From Aquimarina macrocephali JAMB N27 (lineage in GTDB: Bacteria > Bacteroidota > Bacteroidia > Flavobacteriales > Flavobacteriaceae): a stretch of 64,000 bases of DNA. The notes beneath the pieces are model-generated. The model saw only the letters and a program-made list of their open reading frames with translations. It was not told the DNA's origin and made no database searches. Both the position numbers and the translations under genes were made by a program. Below, in pieces: positions 8,011 through 17,062 of this stretch (its first letter is position 1; every line of letters begins with the position of its first letter). The DNA is taken from positions 1 through 64,000 of the forward strand of contig NZ_JACA01000023.1 in the NCBI RefSeq assembly GCF_000520995.1, written 5' to 3'.

Positions 8011-9309
8011 ATGAAAAAAATCACAATCCTTTTTAGCTTCATTATCACACTAAGCTTAAGCTGTACTAATGATAGCACTAAAACTTTGCCTCAAGATACT
8101 AGCAAAACCTCTACGAGAAAGGCTATCGAAATATCATTAAAAGACATTTATAACAAGCCTGATCTTGAAATACCTACAATTGCATCTCTTAAAGGAGAGG
8201 TTGTAATTTTAGACTTTTGGGCTACCTGGTGTAGTCCATGCATTGCAGAGTTTCCTAAGAACAATGTATTATACAATAAATACAAAGGCAAAGGAGTAAA
8301 CATTATTGCCATTACAAATGATCCAAAAGAAAAGTTAGAGAATTTTCTAAAAAATATTGATCTTGATTTCTGGATCGGCCGAATAGAAGGCAAACAAACC
8401 CTTAAGGATTATGAGATTCAATCTTTCCCAAGTATTGTAATTATCAATAAAAAAGGTGAAATCGTTTACAGAGGTAATCGTCTTACTGAAAAATTAATAG
8501 AAGAGGTTTTAACAACTGATACAATCACTCTTAAAAAACTAGCCGAACCAGAAATGAAGAACGATTCTAAAGTGTCGGGAATACCATTTTCTGGTGGATA
8601 TTATCCAGGTGAAGATCCTGTTTATATTGATTTAATGAAAAACATAAGCTCAAACAAACCTGAAGAATCCCGAAAATTAGTTGACAAAGCAAATATTAGA
8701 AGTTTTGTAATACGCAAATCACCATATCAAAAAAGTAACATTGCTGGATATGGCTCGCAGAATAATTCTGTTGGAATTACAATTATAGGTAATGAGTTAA
8801 TTAATATTTTCAAAATAATTAATAAAATTCCTTCAGAAATACGAATAAAAAATAATTCCAAGGACACTTTTGCTTATGACATCATATATTCTAAAAACGA
8901 GAAAGGAAATGATTTAAAAAAAGCATTTAAAGAAATACACGAAGAGCTATTGAGTTATTTAGACATCAAATTTAAAAATGTTAAAAACGAACATTTAGTA
9001 AACAAATTATCCGTTACTCTTCCAAATAAATATATCATCGCAAGAAATGAATTAGAGGAAGGAACTTCAACACTTTATACTCCAATTAAAAGACTCATAC
9101 CGCTTTTCGAAAATACATCTAAAGAATTTTTCACTTCTGATACTACCTTAAAAGATAAATTAGTGTACACGTACGGCATGAAATTAAACGAAATCAAAAA
9201 AGCTACCGATCCTATTCAAGAAATTAAACTACTTCTTCAAGAAAAAGGAATTATGATAACAAAAGTAAAAGAGCCTATTGAGACTTTTGAGATTATCGAC
9301 TCGCAATAA
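8011..9309 (+). CDS. TlpA/ResA-like thioredoxin-fold lipoprotein with long C-terminal domain
   Basis: The ATG at 8011 gives 432 residues with a lipoprotein signal (LSLSC, Cys18). An in-frame TTG at 7984 lies inside the predicted promoter and is rejected. A TlpA-like thioredoxin domain spans about residues 40-175. Its redox motif WCSPC has Cys74 and Cys77, followed by a cis-Pro region SFPSIVII. Such proteins reduce disulfides in the periplasm, often for cytochrome maturation or stress. Another roughly 250 residues follow with no motif I recognise; it is Lys- and Asn-rich and lacks a second CxxC. A similar C-terminal extension occurs in some Bacteroidota redoxin proteins. The gene sits 117 bases after the membrane LuxR gene in the same direction but has its own promoter. 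Confidence 0.85.
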   Translation: MKKITILFSFIITLSLSCTNDSTKTLPQDTSKTSTRKAIEISLKDIYNKPDLEIPTIASLKGEVVILDFWATWCSPCIAEFPKNNVLYNKYKGKGVNIIAITNDPKEKLENFLKNIDLDFWIGRIEGKQTLKDYEIQSFPSIVIINKKGEIVYRGNRLTEKLIEEVLTTDTITLKKLAEPEMKNDSKVSGIPFSGGYYPGEDPVYIDLMKNISSNKPEESRKLVDKANIRSFVIRKSPYQKSNIAGYGSQNNSVGITIIGNELINIFKIINKIPSEIRIKNNSKDTFAYDIIYSKNEKGNDLKKAFKEIHEELLSYLDIKFKNVKNEHLVNKLSVTLPNKYIIARNELEEGTSTLYTPIKRLIPLFENTSKEFFTSDTTLKDKLVYTYGMKLNEIKKATDPIQEIKLLLQEKGIMITKVKEPIETFEIIDSQ

Positions 9310-9385
9310 TTCATTTTTTCTTCAAAAGAAAATTTAAGAGAGCTTTCAAAAAGCAACTCGTAACACACTAGCCCCATTAGACTTT

Positions 9386-9420
9386 ATAACCTCACAGGTT
9401 TTGAAAACCTGTGAGGTTAT
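9386..9420. terminator. Perfect 17-base-arm palindrome, bidirectional terminator
   Basis: Two perfectly complementary 17-base arms (core AACCTCACAGG and CCTGTGAGGTT) flank a single central base. The element lies between the convergent TlpA-like and TPR genes. The core AACCTCACA recurs in the hairpin at 29399-29430. Confidence 0.7.
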
Positions 9421-9449
9421 ATATTTTTATAGTACAATCTAGAGTGTGT

Positions 9450-10172
9450 CTAAAGAGAAGAAGCTAATTTCTTTACATCATTTACTACTCCCTGATATTT
9501 ACTTCGATTGGGTTTTGACATATGTTGAGATTCTGTCAAAATTTCGGATAGAATTTCTTTAGCTTCTTCATTTTTTCCTTTTTCTACCAAAAACTGAGCA
9601 AGTATATATCGTTCCTGATAATTAGAATATCGTTGATCAATCTGTCTCAAATTATCTTCTGCTTTTTCAGACTGTCCTATTTCTTCTAATGCCAAACCAT
9701 ATAAAAACTGACTTCTAGATCCTTTAAAATCAGGTTTAGCATTTATCTTCTCGGCACAAAAGATAACTTTATCATAGTTTTTGGTTTGATAATACCCTTC
9801 TATTAACTTCTTGACAACACCGGCATCCTCATCATAATTGGTACTAAGTGCCACTTCATATTCGTTTATAGCATTAGGATAATCTTTTATTTCTAATAAA
9901 GCATCTGCCAAATTCACCCGATTCTGAAATGTTTCAGCAAAATCTAGTTGTTTTTGTAAATCATCAATCTTCTTCGTAGGATTAATCACGTTCACAATCT
10001 CATCCTGAACCACATCCAGATCTTTTTTACTAAATACCTGAGTCAAAAGATAGATAACACTCCCTAACACCGGCAAAAATATAATTACAAAAAACCAATA
10101 GTAATTGTTTTTATTCTTGATAGCATGGTAAATACAAAAGCCTTGTAAGGCAATAATTAAAAAATATGGCAT
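9450..10172 (-). CDS. TPR membrane protein with PLDc_N-like N-terminus
   Basis: The 240-residue protein has two N-terminal hydrophobic segments. The second reads YYWFFVIIFLPVLGSVIYLL, which resembles the N-terminal domain of cardiolipin synthases and related small membrane proteins. A cytoplasmic region of about 180 residues follows, built of helical tetratricopeptide-like repeats (for example LADALLEIKDYPNAINEYEVAL and QFLVEKGKNEEAKEILSEIL). It is probably a membrane-tethered scaffold; there is no catalytic motif. It ends at a bidirectional terminator and starts 19 bases after the pyruvate carboxylase stop codon in the same direction, so the two are likely cotranscribed. No functional link to the carboxylase is evident. 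Confidence 0.75.
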   Translation of the reverse strand: MPYFLIIALQGFCIYHAIKNKNNYYWFFVIIFLPVLGSVIYLLTQVFSKKDLDVVQDEIVNVINPTKKIDDLQKQLDFAETFQNRVNLADALLEIKDYPNAINEYEVALSTNYDEDAGVVKKLIEGYYQTKNYDKVIFCAEKINAKPDFKGSRSQFLYGLALEEIGQSEKAEDNLRQIDQRYSNYQERYILAQFLVEKGKNEEAKEILSEILTESQHMSKPNRSKYQGVVNDVKKLASSL

Positions 10173-10191
10173 GATGTAAAAATAGACAAAA

Positions 10192-13100
10192 CTATTTAAG
10201 CATGATCACCAAATCATCTGCATTTACCATCGTACCAGATTTAAGAATAATTTTCTTAATCACTGCATCCTCATTGGCTGTAATGGTAGTTTCCATTTTC
10301 ATGGCTTCGATGATAAATAGTGGATCATTCTTTTTTACTTCCTGACCGGTTTTGACCAATACAGAGGATAATGATCCTTGTAAAGGGGCTCCTATCTGTT
10401 TAGCATCGGCCTTATCCACTTTTGCATGTATTACTTTATCTACTTTAATAGAATTATCTTGTATCTCTACATTTCTGGTTTGGCCATTTACTTTAAAGAA
10501 TACAGTGACTTTACCATCATCATGAGGCTCTCCTACCGATATCAATTCTATTAACAGTATTTTTCCTTTATCAAGTTTTATAATGATCTCCTCTCCAGGT
10601 ACCATTCCATAAAAAAAGTTTTTGGTTGGTATCGTCATCACATTACCATATTTTAAGTGATGATTATAGGCTCCTGTAAAAACTTTTGGATATAATTTAT
10701 AAGAAAGAAAATCTGTAATATCCAGTTCTCTTCCCATACCTTTTTTGAATATCTTGACAAACTCTGTAAATTCGGTTTCAAAATCAACAGGTTCCAGATG
10801 TGCATTCGGCCTGTTTGTAAATGGTTTTTGATCCTTTAGTATTAATTTCTGAAGGTCTTTAGGGAATTCACCAACGGGCTGCCCTAATTCTCCTTTAAAC
10901 AAACTAACCACCGATTGCGGATATGAAATGGTATCTCCACGCTCTTTTACATCTTCTATAGTTAGGTTATTACTCACCAGGTATTGTGCCATATCCCCCA
11001 CTACTTTAGAGCTTGGTGTTACCTTTACAATATCTCCAAAAAGTTCATTTACCTCTCCATACATTTTAGTAATTTCATGAAAACGATCTGCTAACCCTAA
11101 CCCTTGTGCTTGTGGTTTTAAGTTAGAGTATTGTCCTCCGGGGATTTCGTGTTGGTACACCTCTCCTGTTCCTGCTTTTAATCCAGACTCGAAAACATAA
11201 TAGTATTCGCGTACAGCCTCCCAGTAATTAGAATACTCGTTTAGTTTAGAGATATCCATTACATTCTCACGCTCATGAAACCTCATCATTTCTGCTATTG
11301 CATTAAAATTGGGTTGTGCTGTTAATCCAGATAGCCCACCTAAAGCAACATCTACAACATCTACACCCGCTTCAATTGCTTTAAGATAAGTTGCCGATTG
11401 TACTGAAGAAGTATCATGTGTATGCAGGTGTATAGGAATATTAATTTCGGATTTTAATGCCGAAACCAATTCATAAGCAGCATATGGTTTTAGTAATCCT
11501 GCCATATCTTTGATTCCCAGAATATGTGCTCCTGCATTTTCGATATCTTTGGCCAGTTGAATATAATAATCGAGAGTATATTTAGTTCGATTAGGATCTA
11601 AAATATCTCCTGTATAGCATAAAGAACCTTCGGCAAGACCTTGTGTTCTTGTACGTACATGTTCGATACATGGGGCTATAGATTTCATCCAGTTTAGGGA
11701 ATCAAAAATTCTAAATACATCTACCCCATTCTCCCAGGATTGTTCTACAAATTTTCCTATCAAGTTATCAGGATATGCTGTATACCCTACACCATTAGAT
11801 CCACGAATTAACATTTGAAGCAGTAGATTGGGCATTGCTTCTCGTAGCGAGCGAAGTCTTTCCCATGGATTTTCTTTAAGGAAACGAAGGCAGACATCAA
11901 AAGTAGCTCCACCCCAAACTTCCATACTAAAGATTTCTGGATGGTTTTTAGCAAACCCTTCTGCAACTTTAAGCATATCATAGGTACGCATTCTGGTTGC
12001 TAATAGACTTTGATGCGCATCACGCATTGTAGTATCAGTAAAATGAACTTTCTTTTCATTCTTCAGCCATGTTGCGAACTTCTCTGGCCCTAATTCGGTA
12101 AGTAAATTTTTGGTTCCTTTTGCGTATCCCAGGGTTTCGTCAAATTTTGGAACTGTAGGTACTACAAAAGTTTTTGTATCGTCAATCTTTTTAACATCAG
12201 GATTACCATTTACAATAATATCTCCTAAGAAATTGGCCAATTTGGTTGCTCGATTACGAGGTTCTTTAATCGCAAATAACGATTTGGTATTCTGAATAAA
12301 ATTAACGGTTACCTCTCCTTTTCTGAAGGTTTCGTGTCTTAAGATATTAGCCAAGAATGGCATATTAGTTTTTACACCACGTATTCTAAACTCAGACAGT
12401 GCTCTTAACATTTTTCTACATGCGCCATCAAGAGTTCTACTATTTGCCGAAACTTTAACCAACATCGAATCAAAGAACGGTGAAATAGTTACTCCCTGGT
12501 ATACACTTCCTGCATCTAACCGAATCCCAAATCCCGATGCACTACGATAGGTTGTAATAGTTCCATAATCAGGTTTAAAATCATTCTCGGGATCTTCTGT
12601 TGTAATCCTACATTGTAGTGCAAATCCTGTTGTTTTTATACTCTCCTGGCTTTCTATTTTAATCTGCTTATCAGATAATTTATATCCTCCTGCAATAAAT
12701 ACCTGAGCTTTTATTAGATCTATTCCTGTTACAATCTCTGTCACCGTATGTTCTACCTGCACGCGTGGATTCACTTCAATAAAATAGATACTTTGGTCTT
12801 CATCAACCAAAAATTCTACAGTACCAATATTATTATAATCCACTGCTTTACAAATAGCAAGTGCATAATTGTATAAATCCTGTTTTATATCTTCGGATAC
12901 TCCAAAAGAAGGAGCATACTCGATTACTTTTTGATACCGTCGTTGTACCGAACAATCACGTTCAAAAAGATGTACCATATTACCGTGATGATCTGCTACG
13001 ATCTGTATTTCGATATGTTTTGGATTCTCCACAAACTTCTCCAGAAATACGGTATCATCTCCAAAAGCATTTAAGGCTTCTCTTCGTGATTCTGGGTATG

Positions 13101-13644
13101 CTTTTCCCAGTTCTTCATCATTTCGAATCACTCGCATCCCTCGGCCTCCACCTCCAGAAGCAGCTTTAAGCATTACCGGATATCCAATACGCTTAGCTTC
13201 TTTTAATGCTATTTTTACATCTGTAAGATCCTCTTTGTTACTCTCTATGATAGGAATATCATTCTCGATCGCTACCTTTTTAGCCGTGATCTTATCTCCC
13301 AGTGAACGTAAAACTGATACTTTAGGTCCAATGAATATGATATCATTTTCTAAACATTGTTGTGCAAACTCTGCATTCTCAGAAAGAAAACCATAGCCAG
13401 GATGAATAGCATCTACATTATTGTTTTTGGCAACTTTTATGATGGCCTCTATATTTAGATAAGGCTTCAATGGTTCATTATTTTCGCCAATCTGATATGC
13501 TTCATCTGCCTTGTATCTGTGTAAAGAATATCGATCTTCATAGGTATATACTCCTACTGTTTCTAATCCAATTTCTGTACAAGCTCTAAAAATACGGATT
13601 GCAATTTCCCCCCGATTAGCTACTAAAACTTTTTTGATTTGCAT
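10192..13644 (-). CDS. pyc: Pyruvate carboxylase
   Basis: This is a full-length single-chain pyruvate carboxylase (1150 residues), converting pyruvate and bicarbonate to oxaloacetate with ATP. An N-terminal biotin carboxylase domain spans residues 1 to about 450, with KAASGGGGRGMRVI (ATP-binding), RDCSVQRRYQK and EVNPRVQVEHTVTE. The carboxyltransferase domain begins near residue 530 with TDTTMRDAHQSLLATRMRT. It contains the metal-binding HLHTHDTSS. A PYC/OADA linker domain follows. The biotinyl domain ends the protein, with the biotin Lys in EAMKMETT at about residue 1115. The enzyme replenishes the TCA cycle and feeds gluconeogenesis. Biotin would be attached by the BirA encoded at 42693-43424. 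The start ATG at 13644 directly precedes the canonical KKVLVANRGEIAIR. Confidence 0.97.
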   Translation of the reverse strand: MQIKKVLVANRGEIAIRIFRACTEIGLETVGVYTYEDRYSLHRYKADEAYQIGENNEPLKPYLNIEAIIKVAKNNNVDAIHPGYGFLSENAEFAQQCLENDIIFIGPKVSVLRSLGDKITAKKVAIENDIPIIESNKEDLTDVKIALKEAKRIGYPVMLKAASGGGGRGMRVIRNDEELGKAYPESRREALNAFGDDTVFLEKFVENPKHIEIQIVADHHGNMVHLFERDCSVQRRYQKVIEYAPSFGVSEDIKQDLYNYALAICKAVDYNNIGTVEFLVDEDQSIYFIEVNPRVQVEHTVTEIVTGIDLIKAQVFIAGGYKLSDKQIKIESQESIKTTGFALQCRITTEDPENDFKPDYGTITTYRSASGFGIRLDAGSVYQGVTISPFFDSMLVKVSANSRTLDGACRKMLRALSEFRIRGVKTNMPFLANILRHETFRKGEVTVNFIQNTKSLFAIKEPRNRATKLANFLGDIIVNGNPDVKKIDDTKTFVVPTVPKFDETLGYAKGTKNLLTELGPEKFATWLKNEKKVHFTDTTMRDAHQSLLATRMRTYDMLKVAEGFAKNHPEIFSMEVWGGATFDVCLRFLKENPWERLRSLREAMPNLLLQMLIRGSNGVGYTAYPDNLIGKFVEQSWENGVDVFRIFDSLNWMKSIAPCIEHVRTRTQGLAEGSLCYTGDILDPNRTKYTLDYYIQLAKDIENAGAHILGIKDMAGLLKPYAAYELVSALKSEINIPIHLHTHDTSSVQSATYLKAIEAGVDVVDVALGGLSGLTAQPNFNAIAEMMRFHERENVMDISKLNEYSNYWEAVREYYYVFESGLKAGTGEVYQHEIPGGQYSNLKPQAQGLGLADRFHEITKMYGEVNELFGDIVKVTPSSKVVGDMAQYLVSNNLTIEDVKERGDTISYPQSVVSLFKGELGQPVGEFPKDLQKLILKDQKPFTNRPNAHLEPVDFETEFTEFVKIFKKGMGRELDITDFLSYKLYPKVFTGAYNHHLKYGNVMTIPTKNFFYGMVPGEEIIIKLDKGKILLIELISVGEPHDDGKVTVFFKVNGQTRNVEIQDNSIKVDKVIHAKVDKADAKQIGAPLQGSLSSVLVKTGQEVKKNDPLFIIEAMKMETTITANEDAVIKKIILKSGTMVNADDLVIMLK

Positions 13645-13672
13645 GATATAATTTATGAGTTAAAACCATTTT

Positions 13673-13688
13673 TAGCGAACATTCGCTA
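13673..13688. promoter_or_regulatory. Short palindrome upstream of pyc
   Basis: TAGCGAA and TTCGCTA form a perfect inverted repeat around CA, 29 bases upstream of the pyc start. The position suits an operator, but no regulator is identified. A related TTTTTAGCGAACA occurs at about 70-82 in the RHS insert. Confidence 0.3.
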
Positions 13689-13925
13689 CGAAGATATTGA
13701 TAAGAAAAATGCTGTGCAACAGTAATGTTAAAATTGGTATAAATAAAATTAATCTGTGATATGTTTAACAATCTTCTGTCTCCAATTCAGCATCTTACAA
13801 TAACATCTTATAACATAACCTTAACACAAATTAACTACACCTTTTATAAGATTCTGTAAGTTATAATCGTTTACTGATCATACGTCCCATAACATTTTTC
13901 AATTTATTAATTAAAGCTTTTAACA

Positions 13926-14765
13926 ATGAAAAAAAGATTTTTTGCCTACACAGGCCTGTTATTCATAACCTGTAGCCTTTTACTAAGCTGTAGTAATGAC
14001 GACGACGCAACACAGATACCAACTACTGCGGTTACGACTTCTAAACAATATAAAGACATCACATCTGCTAACAAAGAAATAAATTCTGTAGTAGAAAATG
14101 TTTTCAATGCCGAATCTAATATTGGTAATAAGTCTTTTTCTAAAGTAAAAACACCTGAGTGTGCAACGATCACTTCAGAAATAACAGATCAAACAAAAAC
14201 TGTTACTATAGATTTTGGTGAAAATTGTGAGTTACCCAATGGAGAAGTAATTTCTGGTAGTATCCGTATGAGTTTTAGTCTTAAACTGGATACAGAAAGT
14301 AAAATTGAGATTAGTTATAGTCTTGACAAGATTGTTTATAAAGATATTACCGTGAGTGGAACTGCCACTACTATATTTTCTTTTCAAAGTGACACAGGAA
14401 ATACTAAATTCACTACAAATTCTGATTTCACATTTGCATGGACAGACGGTGTTACTGCAACAAGTAAAACTAATTTTACAACAGAGTCTTTCTCAGGAAA
14501 CACTAACCCAGATACACCGCCTAGCTTAATCTTTTATAGCTTAACAACCGGTAATAGTTTAACCGAATTTAGTAATGGTGATCGATTTGCTGTAGAGATT
14601 ACAACTCCTCTACGTAATGAAAGTTCATGCCAATACACTGTGAGTGGTATTATAGCAACTACAGAAAATAGTGCCGTTATTACTTTGAACTATGGTGATG
14701 GAGAATGCGATAATATTGCAACTCAAACCGATGCAGATGGTAATGAAACTACCATAGAATTATAG
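13926..14765 (+). CDS. Lipoprotein of unknown function, copy 1 of a tandem pair
   Basis: The 279-residue product has a clear lipoprotein signal with LLLSCSNDDD (Cys22), the acidic run after the Cys being typical of surface-exposed Bacteroidota lipoproteins. The mature part is Ser/Thr-rich and predicted beta-rich, with TVTIDFGENCELPNGEVISGS early and a C-terminal motif TLNYGDGECDNIATQTDADG. Four mature-domain Cys could form disulfides. The next gene encodes a close paralog with the same motifs in the same order, so the pair arose by duplication. I recognise no named family. Each copy has its own terminator. Confidence 0.85.
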   Translation: MKKRFFAYTGLLFITCSLLLSCSNDDDATQIPTTAVTTSKQYKDITSANKEINSVVENVFNAESNIGNKSFSKVKTPECATITSEITDQTKTVTIDFGENCELPNGEVISGSIRMSFSLKLDTESKIEISYSLDKIVYKDITVSGTATTIFSFQSDTGNTKFTTNSDFTFAWTDGVTATSKTNFTTESFSGNTNPDTPPSLIFYSLTTGNSLTEFSNGDRFAVEITTPLRNESSCQYTVSGIIATTENSAVITLNYGDGECDNIATQTDADGNETTIEL

Positions 14766-14786
14766 TACGATATTTCAAAATAATTA

Positions 14787-14823
14787 AAACGTTTTAGAAA
14801 AAATTTCTGAAACGTTTTTTTTT
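14787..14823 (+). terminator. Intrinsic terminator after lipoprotein copy 1
   Basis: Arms of the form AAAACGTTTTAGAAA and TTTCTGAAACGTTTT pair with one mismatch around a short loop and end in a long T run. Confidence 0.75.
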
Positions 14824-14890
14824 GTTATACCATGAAAATAATCTAATAAACTTTAACAAAGGATTAGTACCTCCCATTGCATGTATTAGT

Positions 14891-14898
14891 TAAGTTTG
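14891..14898 (+). promoter_or_regulatory. Predicted -7 box for lipoprotein copy 2
   Basis: TAAGTTTG matches TAnnTTTG and is followed by CCGCC. A similar arrangement (TAGTTTTGCCGC) precedes the lipoprotein gene at 34131. No -33 box lies at the normal spacing. Confidence 0.4.
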
Positions 14899-14956
14899 CC
14901 GCCCAATACCCCGCAGTTAACTTATATATAAACCTTTATTTTTTAATTATTTTCTT

Positions 14957-15781
14957 ATGAAAAACAGAATTATTGCTTTCGCAAGTATTTTGGTAGCTAC
15001 TACTTTTTTGTTTAGTTGTAGCAGTGACGATGACAACACAAATGAAACAAATCCGATTACCGCCTCGGCCAAATATAAAGATGTGAGGTCCGCAAATCGA
15101 GAAATTAACGCTGCAGTACAAGGTTCTATGAATAACCCATCTAATGCTAGTCGTAGTTTAAAGAATAGTTCTAATGATTGTGTAACCCTTACTTCTGAAT
15201 TAACAGATACCGGAGGAACTGCTACTATCACTTTTGGTGAAAATTGTAAGTCTCCTGATGGAAAAGCTATTTCGGGTACAATTTTATTAAGCTATAAGAT
15301 GAAAGAAGCTTCTGGGGAGTTAGCATTCGATATAACATACACCTTAGAGAACTTTTCTTTTAATGGTATAACGGTAAGTGGAAGCTCTATTGCCACATAC
15401 AATATACTAGACAAAAAATTTGTAACAAATTCTGACTTTAAGTTTACCTGGGATGATGGACTTTCTGTACTAAGTAAGAATACTACTTCAGTTGAAATCG
15501 TAATTAATGAAGCATCTGCCGAGTCATATACTCTTATTAACATGGACACCAAAGCAGAGTTTAGTAGTGGAGAATTATATACTTCTAAAACTACCACCCC
15601 TATGAGAGTAGAAAACGACTGTAAATATGTTGTAAGTGGTGTTCTTGTAACAAATGAAAATGCATCGACCATTACTTTAGATTACGGTGATGGAACTTGT
15701 GATAATGTTGCAACGCAAACTGATTCTGATGGAAATGTTACCACAATAGATTTGGATGTAGAAGAAAATTTCACGCTTTAA
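14957..15781 (+). CDS. Lipoprotein of unknown function, copy 2 of a tandem pair
   Basis: The 274-residue paralog of the preceding gene has its lipobox Cys at residue 21 (LFSCSSDDD). It shares the segments KYKDVRSANREINAAVQ, ITFGENCKSPDGKAISGT and TLDYGDGTCDNVATQTDSDG with copy 1, and all four mature Cys are retained. Divergence is mainly in the central strands, so the duplication is not recent. It should sit in the outer membrane or on the surface. No family or activity is recognised. A bidirectional terminator separates it from the convergent TRAP transporter operon. Confidence 0.85.
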   Translation: MKNRIIAFASILVATTFLFSCSSDDDNTNETNPITASAKYKDVRSANREINAAVQGSMNNPSNASRSLKNSSNDCVTLTSELTDTGGTATITFGENCKSPDGKAISGTILLSYKMKEASGELAFDITYTLENFSFNGITVSGSSIATYNILDKKFVTNSDFKFTWDDGLSVLSKNTTSVEIVINEASAESYTLINMDTKAEFSSGELYTSKTTTPMRVENDCKYVVSGVLVTNENASTITLDYGDGTCDNVATQTDSDGNVTTIDLDVEENFTL

Positions 15782-15802
15782 CTTACCATCATAATTGATA
15801 AG

Positions 15803-15844
15803 AAAAACCGTTTCAGAAGAAATTTTCTCTGAAACGGTTTTTTT
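15803..15844. terminator. Bidirectional terminator between lipoprotein copy 2 and the TRAP operon
   Basis: AAAAACCGTTTCAGA pairs with TCTGAAACGGTTTTT around a roughly 10-base loop. A and T runs on both sides let it serve both convergent genes. Confidence 0.8.
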
Positions 15845-15846
15845 GA

Positions 15847-16977
15847 TTACTTCTGTATTTTATTATAATAGGCTTTTTCTGTTACTTCGGACCATTTGGA
15901 GATCTTTTTCTGAAAGCTTGAATAGCTTTCATATACTTCTTTAGAAAGCGGATCATTTCCTATCATTTCCTGGATTGCTTCATCGGTAAATCCTCGCAGG
16001 GCATCCAGAGTTTCTTTAGAAAATTCACGAATTTCAACACCTTCTTCATGTATTAATTTATCCAGGTAAATACCATTTTGTCTATCAAACTCTGCCAAAA
16101 CCCATACTTGTGCTCGTTTAGAAGCAGCTTCTAAAACTGCTTGTAGATGTCGAGGCAGACCGTCGTACAAATTTTTATTAATAAAAAACTCAAGTTGTGA
16201 ACCCGTCTCATGCCATCCAGGTGTATAATAATATTTTGCAATTTTATGAAATCCCATTTTATAATCGTGATATGGGCCAATCCACTCGGTGGCATCAATA
16301 ACTCCTCTTTCTAAACTTGTATACACTTCACTACCTGCAACCAAAACCGCTGCTCCTCCGGCTTTTTCTAATACTTTTCCTCCAATACCTGGTAAGCGCA
16401 TTTTTAATCCTTTAAAATCTTCTACAGAGTTGATTTCCCGGTTAAACCACCCTCCCATCTGTACGCCTGTATTTCCCCCCATAAAGGGTACGAGGTTAAA
16501 TTTAGCGTATGTCTTTTTCCATAATTCATATCCTCCTCCTGTTTCTAACCAAGAGGTAATTTGTTGACTATTCATCCCAAATGGTACAGCTGCAAAAAAC
16601 TGTGCTGCCGGAGTTTTTCCTGCCCAATAATAAGCTGCTCCACATCCCATCTCTATAGTTCCCTGGGACACCACATCAAAAGCTTCTAACGGAGGTACTA
16701 ATTCTCCACCACCATACACTTTTATTTTAATCTGCCCATTAGACAATTCATCTACCCATTCTGCGTATTTCTCTGCAACTTCACCCACCACAGGAAAGTT
16801 TGGTGGCCAGGTAGTCGTCATTTTCCAATAAAACACTTTATCGGGTTTGGTCACATCATATGAAGTAGTTCGCATACTTGCTGGTGGATCCCCCAAACAA
16901 GAAAGAAACAATACTACAGTAATTGCTAAGGTCAAACACCTTAAAATTTTATGTTTTTGGATTCTAACAAGTTTCAT
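15847..16977 (-). CDS. dctP: TRAP transporter substrate-binding lipoprotein (DctP family)
   Basis: The ATG at 16977 gives 376 residues with a lipoprotein signal (LFLSC, Cys27). A longer start at 17004 would add nine residues before it. The mature protein follows the DctP pattern: WKMTTTWPPNFPV, VYGGGELVPPLEAFDVVSQG, YYWAGKTPAAQFFAAVPFG, then ATEWIGPYHDYKMGFHKIAKYYY. These resemble the alpha-keto acid/carboxylate-binding (TakP-like) branch. It delivers an organic acid to the DctQM permease encoded just upstream, 85 bases away. Being lipid-anchored is less usual than the free periplasmic form. The ligand is not determined. Confidence 0.9.
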   Translation of the reverse strand: MKLVRIQKHKILRCLTLAITVVLFLSCLGDPPASMRTTSYDVTKPDKVFYWKMTTTWPPNFPVVGEVAEKYAEWVDELSNGQIKIKVYGGGELVPPLEAFDVVSQGTIEMGCGAAYYWAGKTPAAQFFAAVPFGMNSQQITSWLETGGGYELWKKTYAKFNLVPFMGGNTGVQMGGWFNREINSVEDFKGLKMRLPGIGGKVLEKAGGAAVLVAGSEVYTSLERGVIDATEWIGPYHDYKMGFHKIAKYYYTPGWHETGSQLEFFINKNLYDGLPRHLQAVLEAASKRAQVWVLAEFDRQNGIYLDKLIHEEGVEIREFSKETLDALRGFTDEAIQEMIGNDPLSKEVYESYSSFQKKISKWSEVTEKAYYNKIQK

Positions 16978-17062
16978 AAGGTTTACTAATATATTATTAA
17001 TCATCTTTAGAAAAGTAAAAAGGATATTCTTTTATGGTTTCTAAAGGATACATTTTATTATC

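Noticed and set aside
10192..13644. Open frames on the plus strand inside pyc (for example at 12110 and 12861)
   Set aside because: They lie opposite a long, strongly conserved gene and have no recognisable motifs.
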